Assembly (NCBI GenBank): GCA_028280415.1 | Contig: JANQLV010000012.1 | Span: 1-64,000, forward strand | Direction of reading: 5' to 3' | Source: Saprospiraceae bacterium | GTDB taxonomy: Bacteria > Bacteroidota > Bacteroidia > Chitinophagales > Saprospiraceae | DNA length: 64,000 bases | In this document: positions 43,002 through 51,611 of the stretch, piece after piece | How positions within the stretch are numbered: the stretch's first letter is position 1 | Layout of the letters: each line of letters starts with the position of its first letter | The notes under the pieces: generated by a model | Database searches by the model: none | What the model saw: the letters and a program-made list of their open reading frames with translations, nothing else | Told to the model about the DNA's origin: nothing | Program-made: the position numbers and the translations under genes

Positions 43002-43354
43002 CAGTTGTAAATTTTAACAACTTTACCATCCCAAATAAATGAAGAAAGTCTCTAAGGTAAAGCCTTTTTTAGGATTCACACAACGAAAAAGATTGGATTC
43101 ACAAAAAATAAGATGTATGTCCAATTAATGTTCCCGATTGTACTGTTTTTTCTTAAAGTTTTCTAAAGCTTTAGGGCATATCCACCCATTGATACTAAGA
43201 AATATGTACATTCGTTATCGGTAATAAAATGCTTGTGTTGACAGGTGCAGACTACTGATCGAGAGCTTGGACAGGAGGTAGAAATGGCTTAAAACCAATG
43301 ACTTTGAATTTTTACGATTAGGCATCGTACAATACATCAAATTTAAACTGAAAA
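43002..43354. other. 353-bp divergent intergenic region
   Basis: It separates the GTG-started WG-repeat gene (-) and the gene at 43355 (+). It is AT-rich with no frame, no tRNA-like fold and no clear long inverted repeat. It presumably carries the two promoters, but I could not pick one with confidence. Confidence 0.5.
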
Positions 43355-43891
43355 ATGAAATTACTAGCTATACTTTCTGTAATAACCCTGGCTTTTTCCG
43401 GGGAACCCAACTGGGAATGGTATACCTCCGAAACCGGGCTTTTTACGGTACTCACTCCCGGAAAACTCTCAGAAAAGGTCGAGGTAAGTGAAACCCCGGT
43501 GGGAAGCTTGTCTTATCATATCTTTACTTTTCAACCCGACTATGAAAATGCAGATAATTTCTTGTATATGATCAGTTATTGTGACTATCCGGAAGGGACG
43601 GTGCATTCGGATTCTACAGATTTGTTAAAAGACTTCTTTGATGCGACGGTGGAGACTTCTGTAAGTAGTGTAAGGGGAGAGCTCTTTTATGCTGCCGATA
43701 TAAAAATGGGAGATTATCCCGGAAAAATCTGGCGGGTAAATTATGGAAACGATAAAGCTGCGATTAAAACAAAAGCCTATGTAGTTGGTAATCGTTATTA
43801 CGCGATTCAAACGGTGACTTTCCGGCATAAAAGCCTGAATGCAGCTATTGACAAGTTTATGAATTCATTTAAAATTTTAAAAAATGAATGA
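43355..43891 (+). CDS. Hypothetical secreted protein
   Basis: The protein has 178 residues. A short signal peptide ([16 protein letters not shown]) is followed by an alpha/beta body with [19 protein letters not shown] at the start and [11 protein letters not shown] at the end. This layout is common to small Bacteroidota proteins related to PsbP/DUF1795-like folds, but I cannot assign a family with confidence. Its last 8 bp overlap the macrodomain gene, so it is the first gene of a three-gene operon with the macrodomain protein and coaD. Confidence 0.75.
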   Translation: MKLLAILSVITLAFSGEPNWEWYTSETGLFTVLTPGKLSEKVEVSETPVGSLSYHIFTFQPDYENADNFLYMISYCDYPEGTVHSDSTDLLKDFFDATVETSVSSVRGELFYAADIKMGDYPGKIWRVNYGNDKAAIKTKAYVVGNRYYAIQTVTFRHKSLNAAIDKFMNSFKILKNE

Positions 43892-44405
43892 ACGAATCCG
43901 CTTAGTGCGCGGTGACATTACCAAAATAAAGGTCGATGTCATAGTGAATGCTGCTAATTCCTCGCTTTTGGGAGGGGGCGGAGTAGATGGAGCTATTCAT
44001 CGGGCGGGAGGCCCTGAAATTCTGGACGATTGCCGTAAAATAAGAGCAAAACAGGGAGGCTGTGCAACCGGAGAGGCAGTGATTACTACTGCGGGAAAAC
44101 TGCCTGCGAAAAAAGTAATACATACGGTTGGGCCCATTTGGTCGGCTGCTGATCGAGAGCAGTCTGAGCAGCTTTTGGCATCCTGTTATATCAATAGTTT
44201 AAAATTGGCAATTAAAAACGAACTTAACACAATTGCTTTTCCAAATATCAGTACGGGAGTCTACGGCTTTCCTAAAGAACAGGCAGCACCAATAGCGATT
44301 CGGACGGTGATTGAATTTTTGTCGGAAAATGATTCAATCGATGAAGTAATTTTCGTATGTTTCGACGAAGAAAATTTTACTTTATACTCGAACGCACTTA
44401 GTTAA
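43884..44405 (+). CDS. Macrodomain protein, O-acetyl-ADP-ribose deacetylase-like
   Basis: A 173-residue protein that is essentially one macrodomain of the YmdB/MacroD class. The nucleotide loop reads [27 protein letters not shown] with the conserved Asn and Asp, and the phosphate loop reads [12 protein letters not shown]. It should hydrolyse O-acetyl-ADP-ribose or remove ADP-ribose from proteins. It overlaps both neighbours (8 bp with the preceding gene, one base with coaD), so the three are translationally coupled. Confidence 0.93.
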   Translation: MNERIRLVRGDITKIKVDVIVNAANSSLLGGGGVDGAIHRAGGPEILDDCRKIRAKQGGCATGEAVITTAGKLPAKKVIHTVGPIWSAADREQSEQLLASCYINSLKLAIKNELNTIAFPNISTGVYGFPKEQAAPIAIRTVIEFLSENDSIDEVIFVCFDEENFTLYSNALS

Positions 44406-44866
44406 TGAAAAAAGCAGTTTTTCCAGGTTCTTTTGATCCGATTACCTCGGGCCATGTTGATATTGTAAAACGGGCTATCCCGCTATTTGATGAAATCATT
44501 GTTGCCATTGGAGAGAATGCTCAAAAGAAATACCTTTTTTCGCTGGAACAAAGGATGGAATGGCTGGAAAAAGTTTTTGAAAAAGAACCAAGCGTTAAAA
44601 TTGATTCTTATGAAGGTTTGACGGCCCACTATTGCAGAAGAATAGGTGCTGAATATATGCTTCGGGGTTTGCGTAATGCTTCGGATTTTGATTATGAAAA
44701 AACTATTTCTCAACTAAACAGTATTGTTGGTGAGGGCCTGGAAACACTATTTTTGATTAGTAAACCCTCTTTTTCTCATATCAGCTCAACTATCGTACGG
44801 GAAATTATCAAAGGAAGGGGAGATGCCACCCCTTTTTTACCACCCGAAATAAAAATCAAGTTTTAA
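44405..44866 (+). CDS. coaD: Phosphopantetheine adenylyltransferase
   Basis: A 153-residue enzyme that joins ATP and 4'-phosphopantetheine to give dephospho-CoA, the penultimate step of CoA synthesis. The nucleotidyltransferase motif PGSFDPITSGHVDIVKRA (His at the active site) opens the protein. The LRGLRNASDFDYE block and the SSTIVRE (ISSTxxR) signature follow. It starts in the stop codon of the macrodomain gene (TAATG). Confidence 0.96.
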   Translation: MKKAVFPGSFDPITSGHVDIVKRAIPLFDEIIVAIGENAQKKYLFSLEQRMEWLEKVFEKEPSVKIDSYEGLTAHYCRRIGAEYMLRGLRNASDFDYEKTISQLNSIVGEGLETLFLISKPSFSHISSTIVREIIKGRGDATPFLPPEIKIKF

Positions 44867-44927
44867 ACATGCTGTTCATTCTTTACTTTCTCTTAATATT
44901 TCCATATCTGCAAGCTAACCATTACAT

Positions 44928-44957
44928 TTGCAGCAACTTTATATCAATATAAATTTG
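44928..44957 (+). promoter_or_regulatory. pruA promoter
   Basis: TTG at 44928-44930, a 19-nt gap and TAAATTTG at 44950-44957 match the Bacteroidota TTG / TAnnTTTG promoter. This predicts a leader of about 155 nt before the pruA start at 45118. Confidence 0.55.
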
Positions 44958-45038
44958 CGCTTTTGTTTAACCCTAATGAATAAAAGATAACCCGATTTCC
45001 ATTCATATTAAGGATAAACGGTTATACTATTTTTAATT

Positions 45039-45062
45039 ATGAACAAAAAGCCATTCTGGTGA
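45039..45062 (+). CDS. Possible 7-codon leader peptide upstream of pruA
   Basis: An ATG at 45039 opens MNKKPFW followed by TGA at 45060-45062, inside the predicted pruA leader and 56 nt before the pruA start. It contains one Pro and one Trp. Frames this short arise often by chance, and no attenuator pair of hairpins is visible. Confidence 0.15.
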   Translation: MNKKPFW

Positions 45063-45117
45063 GTTGTTTTTTAGAAATTCATTAAGGACAAATAGCAAAC
45101 TAAAACCAAATTACAAT

Positions 45118-46752
45118 ATGGCAAACGCATTTTTCGAAGTACCAATCGCATCAAATGAACCTGTTTTGAGCTATGCTCCCGGCTCCCCTGAAAGAGCTGC
45201 CGTACAAGCGGCTTACGCGAAAATGAAAGCAGAAAACATTGATATTCCAATGTATATAGGTGGCAAAAAAGTAAATACAAAAGAAAAAGTCAAAATAAGA
45301 CCTCCACATGATCACAAAAATGTAATTGGTCAATATTCAAAAGGTAATTCCAATCATGTAAAACAAGCCATTAATGCGGCTTTAAAAGCAAAACCAGCCT
45401 GGGAAGCCATGCCCTGGCAAGATCGAGCTGCTATTTTCCTGAAAGCTGCTGATCTTTTGAGTGGTCCTTTCCGAGCAAAAATGAATGCAGCAACCATGCT
45501 TGGCCAATCAAAAAATATCTTTCAGGCAGAGATCGATTGCGTCGCCGAATTTTGCGATTTCCTTAGATTTAATGCGCAGTATATGACACAGTTGTATACC
45601 GAGCAACCCGAAAGTGAGCCGGGCATATGGAATCGTATGGAACACCGTCCGCTGGAAGGATTTGTTTTCGCTATTACACCATTTAATTTTACTTCTATTG
45701 CGGGTAATCTTTGCGCTGCGCCGGCCATGTTGGGTAATGTTTGTATTTGGAAACCAGCCGAAACCCAGATTTATTCTGCTGCGGTGATCATGGAAATTTT
45801 TGAAGCTGCGGGATTACCGGATGGGGTAATCAATTTAATCTATACCGACGGACCGGTTGCGGGGGATATCATCTTTAGCCATCCCGATTTTGCGGGCTTG
45901 CATTTTACGGGGAGTACCAAGGTTTTTCAAAACCTATGGCAAACAATAGGAAATAATATCAGTAAATATCGTTCTTATCCCAGGATTGTAGGAGAGACCG
46001 GAGGAAAAGATTTTGTGATTGCTCATGCTTCCGCAGATGCTAAAGAAGTAGCTACGGCCCTGGTTCGTGGAGCATTCGAATTTCAGGGGCAAAAATGTTC
46101 TGCTGCCTCAAGAGCTTATGTTCCAAAAGGGCTTTGGAGAGAAGTGAAAAAGTATATGTTACAGGATTTGGAGGATATCAAAATGGGAAGCCCTGAAGAT
46201 TTTACCAATTTTATCAATGCAGTGATTGATGAAAGAGCCTTTAACAAAATTTCGAATTATATCGCCAATGCCCGTAAATCCAAGAAGGCAGAAATTATCG
46301 CTGGGGGACAGTACGACAAAGCAAAGGGATATTTTATTGAACCGACTGTGATTGAAACAACGGATCCAAAGTATATTACAATGTGTGAAGAAATCTTCGG
46401 ACCGGTCTTGACAATATATCCTTACGATGCACGGAAATTTGAAGAAACTTTGGAACTGGTAGACAAAACTTCTCCTTATGCACTAACCGGAGCGGTATTT
46501 GCCAGGGACCGGACAGCTATCAATATTGCTTCTGATAGGCTTCGACATGCTGCGGGTAATTTTTATATTAATGATAAACCTACTGGCGCCGTTGTTGGTC
46601 AGCAACCATTCGGAGGGGCCAGAGGTTCAGGAACAAATGATAAAGCAGGATCGATTCTCAATTTGCTCCGCTGGATTTCTCCAAGAACGATTAAAGAAAA
46701 CTTTGTTCCACCAAAAGATTACCGATATCCGTTTATGAATCCGGATGAATAG
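45118..46752 (+). CDS. pruA: 1-pyrroline-5-carboxylate dehydrogenase (L-glutamate gamma-semialdehyde dehydrogenase)
   Basis: A 544-residue NAD-dependent aldehyde dehydrogenase that completes proline breakdown to glutamate. Family features are present: FAITPFNFTSIAGNL, HFTGSTKVFQ, the catalytic Glu in RIVGETGGKDFV, nucleophile Cys in FEFQGQKCSAASR, and EEIFGPVLTIYPY. The length and the N-terminal MANAFFEVPIASNEPV match the monofunctional Bacteroidota/eukaryote-type enzyme. The ATG at 45118 is the family start. No proline dehydrogenase gene is in the window. Confidence 0.95.
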   Translation: MANAFFEVPIASNEPVLSYAPGSPERAAVQAAYAKMKAENIDIPMYIGGKKVNTKEKVKIRPPHDHKNVIGQYSKGNSNHVKQAINAALKAKPAWEAMPWQDRAAIFLKAADLLSGPFRAKMNAATMLGQSKNIFQAEIDCVAEFCDFLRFNAQYMTQLYTEQPESEPGIWNRMEHRPLEGFVFAITPFNFTSIAGNLCAAPAMLGNVCIWKPAETQIYSAAVIMEIFEAAGLPDGVINLIYTDGPVAGDIIFSHPDFAGLHFTGSTKVFQNLWQTIGNNISKYRSYPRIVGETGGKDFVIAHASADAKEVATALVRGAFEFQGQKCSAASRAYVPKGLWREVKKYMLQDLEDIKMGSPEDFTNFINAVIDERAFNKISNYIANARKSKKAEIIAGGQYDKAKGYFIEPTVIETTDPKYITMCEEIFGPVLTIYPYDARKFEETLELVDKTSPYALTGAVFARDRTAINIASDRLRHAAGNFYINDKPTGAVVGQQPFGGARGSGTNDKAGSILNLLRWISPRTIKENFVPPKDYRYPFMNPDE

Positions 46753-46837
46753 TTTTATTTCAGAATGGAAACCTGAGGCTTTAATTAATTGCTTTGCTTC
46801 AGGTTTCTAAATCTGTTTGCTTAACACCTTAATACTC

Positions 46838-47656
46838 ATGTTAAAGCGATTCTTTCTTTCAGAAAAGAATATGTTGCTGGCAATTCTGGTGAATTCCTTC
46901 ATCATATTTTTGCTGTATTTTCCGCAAATCGAAGAGGGGAAGCAAACGCTTTATGCGGTTCTTGAAAATATTGACCATCTTTTTGTCGTATTATTCATCG
47001 TTGAGGCAATCGTAAAAATAAGGACACTTGGTGTTAAAGATTACTTTTCGAGTAACTGGAATGTTTTTGATTTTATAATTGTCATTATTAGTATTCCTAG
47101 TTTACTCACTTTTGTGCCCTTTTTCGCCAGTCATAACTTTTCATTTTTGAAAGTTTTACGGCTCTTCAGAATGATACGTCTGATTCGGGTTATTAGCTTT
47201 ATTCCGAGAATGGATAGTATCGTAGCCGGATTGGGGAGAGCTTTGAAAGCTTCGATTTTTGTTATTCTGGCGCTGGTATTTTTAAATTTCCTCATCGCTT
47301 TGTTTACCTGTCATTTTTACGGTGATATTGTTCCCGATTACTTCGGCGATCCCTTAATCTCCAGTTATTATATTTTTCAAATGTTTACGGTAGAAGGCTG
47401 GAATGAAATCCCGGCTGTAATTGCAGAAGCAATGAATGCGGAATATGGAGAAGATGCCAGCCTTGCCGCCGGAGCAACCCGGTTTTATTTTATCCTGGTG
47501 GTGCTTTTTGGTGGTATTTTTGGTATGTCATTGGCAAACGCGATCTTTGTGGACGAAATGACTATTGATAACAATAAAGAGCTGGAAGACAAGGTTGATA
47601 TTTTGCTGGACAAGATATCCGATTTGGAAAAACAGCTGAGAGAGCGAAAAGTATAA
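46838..47656 (+). CDS. Voltage-gated ion channel, BacNav-like single-domain
   Basis: A 272-residue six-helix channel subunit. S1-S3 lie between about residues 10 and 95. The S4 sensor, FLKVLRLFRMIRLIRVISF, has basic residues at every third position. S5 and S6 flank the pore loop with filter FTVEGWNEIP, comparable to the TLESW filter of NaChBac-type sodium channels. A C-terminal coiled coil (about 240-272) fits tetramer assembly. The ATG at 46838 is preferred over an upstream TTG at 46817. Ion selectivity (Na versus Ca) cannot be decided from the filter alone. Confidence 0.9.
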   Translation: MLKRFFLSEKNMLLAILVNSFIIFLLYFPQIEEGKQTLYAVLENIDHLFVVLFIVEAIVKIRTLGVKDYFSSNWNVFDFIIVIISIPSLLTFVPFFASHNFSFLKVLRLFRMIRLIRVISFIPRMDSIVAGLGRALKASIFVILALVFLNFLIALFTCHFYGDIVPDYFGDPLISSYYIFQMFTVEGWNEIPAVIAEAMNAEYGEDASLAAGATRFYFILVVLFGGIFGMSLANAIFVDEMTIDNNKELEDKVDILLDKISDLEKQLRERKV

Positions 47657-47746
47657 ATTTACACAAGAACCATATCCCGGTTTCGATTGTTTCAACGACT
47701 ATACTTTGCTTTGCAAACTTTCGAAAATCGCTCGAATTAAAGTATT

Positions 47747-48289
47747 TTGAATTTTATAATTTACGATTTAGAGGCTACTTGTTGGGAATACAAGAATCCC
47801 GGTTTAATCTCCGAAACAATTGAGATTGGAGCAGTTAAACTGGATGGCTATGGAGAGATTCAGGGCAGCTACAATCGATTTATCAAACCAACAATCAATC
47901 CCTACCTTTCCCCATTTTGTAAAAGACTTACCAGTATCGAACAAAATGATGTGGATCGCTCAGGGCCCTTTCCCCGTGTGATAGAAGAATTTAAAGACTG
48001 GATAGGTATTTATGATGAAGAATATTTGTTATGTTCCTGGGGGAGTTTTGATAAAAAAATGTTAAAAGAGGATTGCCGCTATCATAAACTGGATGAAGAT
48101 TGGGTTGATCCCCATATAAACTTAAAAACGCAGTACCAGGAGTTGAAAAGGCTACACCGGCCATGTGGACTGAAGAATGCAATTAAGCGGGAAGGGATGG
48201 AATTTACCGGAGTCCACCACCGGGGAATTTCTGACGCGGAAAATTTGACGAAGATTTTTAAAAAATATCTCGATGTCTGGCGTTATTGA
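47747..48289 (+). CDS. DEDDh 3'-5' exonuclease, ERI1-like
   Basis: A 180-residue exonuclease-fold protein. Exo I is IIYDLEATCWE (Asp/Glu), Exo II is WGSFDKKMLKEDC (Asp) and Exo III is VHHRGISDAENLTKIF (His and Asp), so all DEDDh residues are present. The closest known family is the KapD/ERI1-type exonucleases that trim RNA 3' ends; its actual substrate is unknown. The start appears to be TTG at 47747, since the conserved core begins at the fifth residue and no ATG precedes it in frame. It lies 90 bp after the channel gene. Confidence 0.88.
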   Translation: MNFIIYDLEATCWEYKNPGLISETIEIGAVKLDGYGEIQGSYNRFIKPTINPYLSPFCKRLTSIEQNDVDRSGPFPRVIEEFKDWIGIYDEEYLLCSWGSFDKKMLKEDCRYHKLDEDWVDPHINLKTQYQELKRLHRPCGLKNAIKREGMEFTGVHHRGISDAENLTKIFKKYLDVWRY

Positions 48290-48430
48290 AGTGAATATTC
48301 TGTCAAATGATGTGACTCGTCGAAAAAAATGTACGTCCAATGGATAATTGGGCTATGTTGCATAAGAATTGAGAAAACATTTAGCGTTTACATTGGTTTT
48401 AATACAATAAATCAAATTTATACCTTACTT

Positions 48431-49117
48431 ATGAAAAACTTTATAAAATTTACTTTAATAGCAGCATTCTTTGTAGTTGGTTTATCTTCTACAGAGGCTC
48501 AGAAATTTAAAGAAGGACAAATCCAGTACGAAGTTACCAATATCGAATCTGAAGAGATGGAGGCCCAAATGATGAAAGGGACACTTATTAACTTTTACTT
48601 TAACGATTCGAATTCCAAGATGAATGTTCAGATGATGGGAGGGATGGTAGTTATGGATTTTATTAATCAAAAAGGAAGTGAAGAAGGGACAATGTTGATG
48701 AATATGATGGGGAGAAAAGTACAGGTGAAACAACCAAAACCAGATGAAGCTGCTGATCAGGAAGCAGAAACTCCAGACTTAGATATTGTTTATGATAAAA
48801 AAGATACAAAAGAGATCGCTGGTATAGAATGTATTAAAGCAATACTAACGGATAAAGAAACGAATGAAAAAATCAAAATGTACGTTGCCGAAGGGATGAT
48901 GCCAAAAATTAAAATGGCCAAAGAAATGTTTCCGGGATTAAAGGGTTTACCTATGGAAATTATTTTAAATACTCAGGGAACAGGCGTGACGATTACGGCT
49001 CAAAAAATCGTCAAATCCGTTGCGGCATCTGATTTTGAAATTCCGGAAGGTTACGAAAAAATGACCCAGGAGCAATTCCAGAAAGAATTGGGCGGAATGG
49101 GGAACTTTGGATTTTAG
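48431..49117 (+). CDS. DUF4412-like secreted protein
   Basis: The protein has 228 residues. Signal peptide MKNFIKFTLIAAFFVVGLSS is followed by a beta-rich body starting FKEGQIQYEVTNIE. It has an unusually Met-rich central part (MGGMVVMD, MLMNMMGRK), the conserved KEIAGIECIKAIL step and a Gly/Phe C-terminus (GGMGNFGF). This matches the DUF4412 periplasmic proteins of unknown function. The Met-rich segment raises the possibility of copper or oxidant contact, which is speculation. The ATG at 48431 is chosen for the signal peptide. Confidence 0.85.
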   Translation: MKNFIKFTLIAAFFVVGLSSTEAQKFKEGQIQYEVTNIESEEMEAQMMKGTLINFYFNDSNSKMNVQMMGGMVVMDFINQKGSEEGTMLMNMMGRKVQVKQPKPDEAADQEAETPDLDIVYDKKDTKEIAGIECIKAILTDKETNEKIKMYVAEGMMPKIKMAKEMFPGLKGLPMEIILNTQGTGVTITAQKIVKSVAASDFEIPEGYEKMTQEQFQKELGGMGNFGF

Positions 49118-49137
49118 TAAATTATCCTTTTGAACAT

Positions 49138-49178
49138 AAATGATGAAGATCGAAGTTTGAAACCGGTCTTCATCATTT
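49138..49178. terminator. Bidirectional terminator hairpin
   Basis: AAATGATGAAGATCG (49138-49152) pairs with CGGTCTTCATCATTT (49164-49178), 15 bp with one wobble. It separates the convergent DUF4412 and moeA genes. Confidence 0.8.
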
Positions 49179-49190
49179 GTGTTTTATAGC

Positions 49191-50384
49191 TTAACGATAG
49201 AAATATAAAGGGTAAACTTCTCCCTTTTTAAATAAATTCTTCCCCCTTGGTAATCTGACAAAAGCATCTGCATCTACCAGATTGGCCAAATCCCCCGAAC
49301 CATGCCCTTCAACAGCTTTAGCCAGAATTCTTCCATCATCGGTATAGGAAATTTTAACCTGCGCGAAATAGGTTAAATCCGGCTTGAAATGGATATCATT
49401 TTCAAGAACACCAAGAGCCAGTTTTTGCTTGCCCAAACCGATCGATGCATTTAACCAATCCTTGAAATAAACCTGGGTACACATGAAAGAGGATACCGGA
49501 TTTCCGGGTAATGCGAAGATAATCGCCCCATTCGGTGCTTCGCCGAACCAAAATGGTTTTCCGGGACGCTGCTTGATCTTGTGGAAATGCTTTTTGACCC
49601 CCAGTTTTTCGAGAGCATGCGGTAAATAATCATATTTGCCTTTGGAAACGCCTCCACTTAATATGATCACTTCGTATGTTTTGATGATATTTTCCAGTTT
49701 TTTCGTCACCTCTTCGAGATCATCCAGCAAATGAGCCGTATCCGCCGGGATATCATAGAGGTTTAATGTCGCCAAGAGCCGATGCACATTTGAACGTCGT
49801 ATTTGGTAGGGGAGAGGCCGGTCGCTTACTTTGACCAATTCGTCGCCAGTACTGATAATAATCGCTTTGGGCAATCGACTTACTTTAAGATGTGTTTTCC
49901 CGACCGTAGCAGCTACACCGATTTCGGCAGGACTTAATTGGATGCCTGCTGGAACAATCTTACTGCCTTTCTGACGATCTTCCCCCTGTTTATGGACATT
50001 CTGACCACTGTTTAACGCATCCAGTACCACCTTAGCCTGACCTTCTTTGATATCCAGGTCTTCGTATCGAATGACTGAATCTGTACCGGAGGGCAAAATT
50101 GATCCGGTCATCACTTCCAGACAATGTTCCATGTTTTCCAGATGCAGCTGAGGTGCGCCGGCTGCTGCGATTCCCGCCAGAGGAAATATTTTATGAGGAC
50201 GAAAAGCCTGGCTGTTAATGGCAATCCCATCCATAGTGACCCGATTATAAGGAGGAAAATCCCGGTCAGCAAACAGTTCTTCTCTAAGTACTCTGCCAAC
50301 GGCCTGATCCAAAGGAATTAGTTCGGTTCCAAAATCTTTGACCGTACTTGCTATGATCTGGCAAGCTTCTTCAACACTTATCAT
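49191..50384 (-). CDS. moeA: Molybdopterin molybdotransferase
   Basis: A 397-residue enzyme that inserts molybdate into adenylylated molybdopterin, completing Moco. Typical features are the N-terminal VGRVLREELFADRDFPPYNRV block with SMDG-like TMDG, the ISTGDEL motif, VILSGGVSKGKYDY and FALPGNPVSSFM. The C-terminal MoeA_C beta-barrel follows. It is 14 bp downstream of moaA on the same strand, so they form an operon. Confidence 0.95.
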   Translation of the reverse strand: MISVEEACQIIASTVKDFGTELIPLDQAVGRVLREELFADRDFPPYNRVTMDGIAINSQAFRPHKIFPLAGIAAAGAPQLHLENMEHCLEVMTGSILPSGTDSVIRYEDLDIKEGQAKVVLDALNSGQNVHKQGEDRQKGSKIVPAGIQLSPAEIGVAATVGKTHLKVSRLPKAIIISTGDELVKVSDRPLPYQIRRSNVHRLLATLNLYDIPADTAHLLDDLEEVTKKLENIIKTYEVIILSGGVSKGKYDYLPHALEKLGVKKHFHKIKQRPGKPFWFGEAPNGAIIFALPGNPVSSFMCTQVYFKDWLNASIGLGKQKLALGVLENDIHFKPDLTYFAQVKISYTDDGRILAKAVEGHGSGDLANLVDADAFVRLPRGKNLFKKGEVYPLYFYR

Positions 50385-50398
50385 AAATTCAAATTATT

Positions 50399-51388
50399 TT
50401 ATCCGCCTATGGTAGCCATAGACTCGGAGACGGGCCTTCCAAAAGTCCGGTTTTTTTCCGCTTCGAAACCATCTTTGGCACGATTGCCCAGGGCTTCCAG
50501 CAATGCAGTTTTCAGGTGTTCATCCGTACCCCCGTTTCTTATAATTTTTTTAATATTGAAAACACCATCATCGTACAGGCAGGTCTTCAGCATACCTTGT
50601 GGCGTTAATCGTATTCGATTACAAGAACCACAAAACAAACGACTATAAGCCGCAATAATCCCTACGCTCCCTTTAAAACCGGGAATCTTGTAATTGAAAG
50701 AAGTGGAATGTTTCGGATCTTTTATTTTTTTTATCGTTGGAAAATTTGATTTTATATGATCCAGGATTTTCGGATAATCCCAGGCCTCAACTTGAGCCTG
50801 TTCTCCCGTTCCGTTAAAAGGCATTTCCTCGATGAAACGTACACTTACCGGATAGTCCCTGGTCAAATTAATCATCGGTACGATATCTTCGATATTCCTG
50901 CCATTCATGACTACCGCATTGATTTTAGTAGGGATGTCATATTCCAGCAATTGGTGGAAGGTATCCATCACTTTTGAAAAATCATTCCGTCGCGTGATAT
51001 CGAAAAATCTCTTTTGATCCAGACTATCCAAACTCAAATTAACCGATTTTATGCCTACTTTTTTAAAATCAGGTACTAATGCCTTGGTCATCGTCCCATT
51101 TGTGGTGACGTTCAATTGCTCAATACCATTAATGGAATGGAGCGTTTGGATAAAATCCATCATTCCTTTTCTCAAAAAAGGCTCACCACCGGTAATCCGG
51201 ATTTTTCGAATGCCCATTTTGGCCATTATTCTCACAATGCGCTCCATCTCTTCGTAGCTCAGAAGCTCTTTTTTAGGCATATACTTGATCCCTTCTTCCG
51301 GCATGCAATAAAAGCATCGAAGATTACAACGATCAGTTACCGCTAGTCTGAGATAATTTATCTGTCTTCCGTGATTATCGTATAGCAT
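50399..51388 (-). CDS. moaA: GTP 3',8-cyclase
   Basis: A 329-residue radical-SAM enzyme that starts Moco synthesis by forming 3',8-cyclo-GTP. The N-terminal Fe-S cluster uses TDRCNLRCFYCMP. The C-terminal cluster uses FCGSCNRIRLTPQGMLKTCL. The protein ends in Gly-Gly (SMATIGG), needed for function in MoaA. RITGGEPFLR and the substrate-binding Arg set are present. It is divergent from the desulfurase operon with 223 bp between. moaC is not visible in the window. Confidence 0.96.
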   Translation of the reverse strand: MLYDNHGRQINYLRLAVTDRCNLRCFYCMPEEGIKYMPKKELLSYEEMERIVRIMAKMGIRKIRITGGEPFLRKGMMDFIQTLHSINGIEQLNVTTNGTMTKALVPDFKKVGIKSVNLSLDSLDQKRFFDITRRNDFSKVMDTFHQLLEYDIPTKINAVVMNGRNIEDIVPMINLTRDYPVSVRFIEEMPFNGTGEQAQVEAWDYPKILDHIKSNFPTIKKIKDPKHSTSFNYKIPGFKGSVGIIAAYSRLFCGSCNRIRLTPQGMLKTCLYDDGVFNIKKIIRNGGTDEHLKTALLEALGNRAKDGFEAEKNRTFGRPVSESMATIGG

Positions 51389-51611
51389 GGTGTTAATTCT
51401 AATTTTAAAAATAGCAATTAAACGGTATTTAAAGAACTGAATAAGAAGAATAATTCGTAGCCTGTCATACTAAAAATGTAATTCCGGCTCAGAAAATGCA
51501 AACCACTTCCGGCTCTCTGTAACTTCTGCTGTTCCTGTCGGCTTTGAAACCTGAACCATCTTTGTGGTCTCCAATAATTTCCGTAATTTGAATTTCGAAA
51601 ATGAAGATGCA

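Noticed and set aside
45039-45062. Attenuator leader peptide for pruA
   Set aside because: The seven-codon frame has only one proline codon and no terminator/antiterminator pair; kept only as a low-confidence feature.
51389-51611. Possible Moco riboswitch between moaA and the desulfurase operon
   Set aside because: I found no multi-stem arrangement resembling the Moco RNA motif; only AT-rich divergent promoter DNA was seen.
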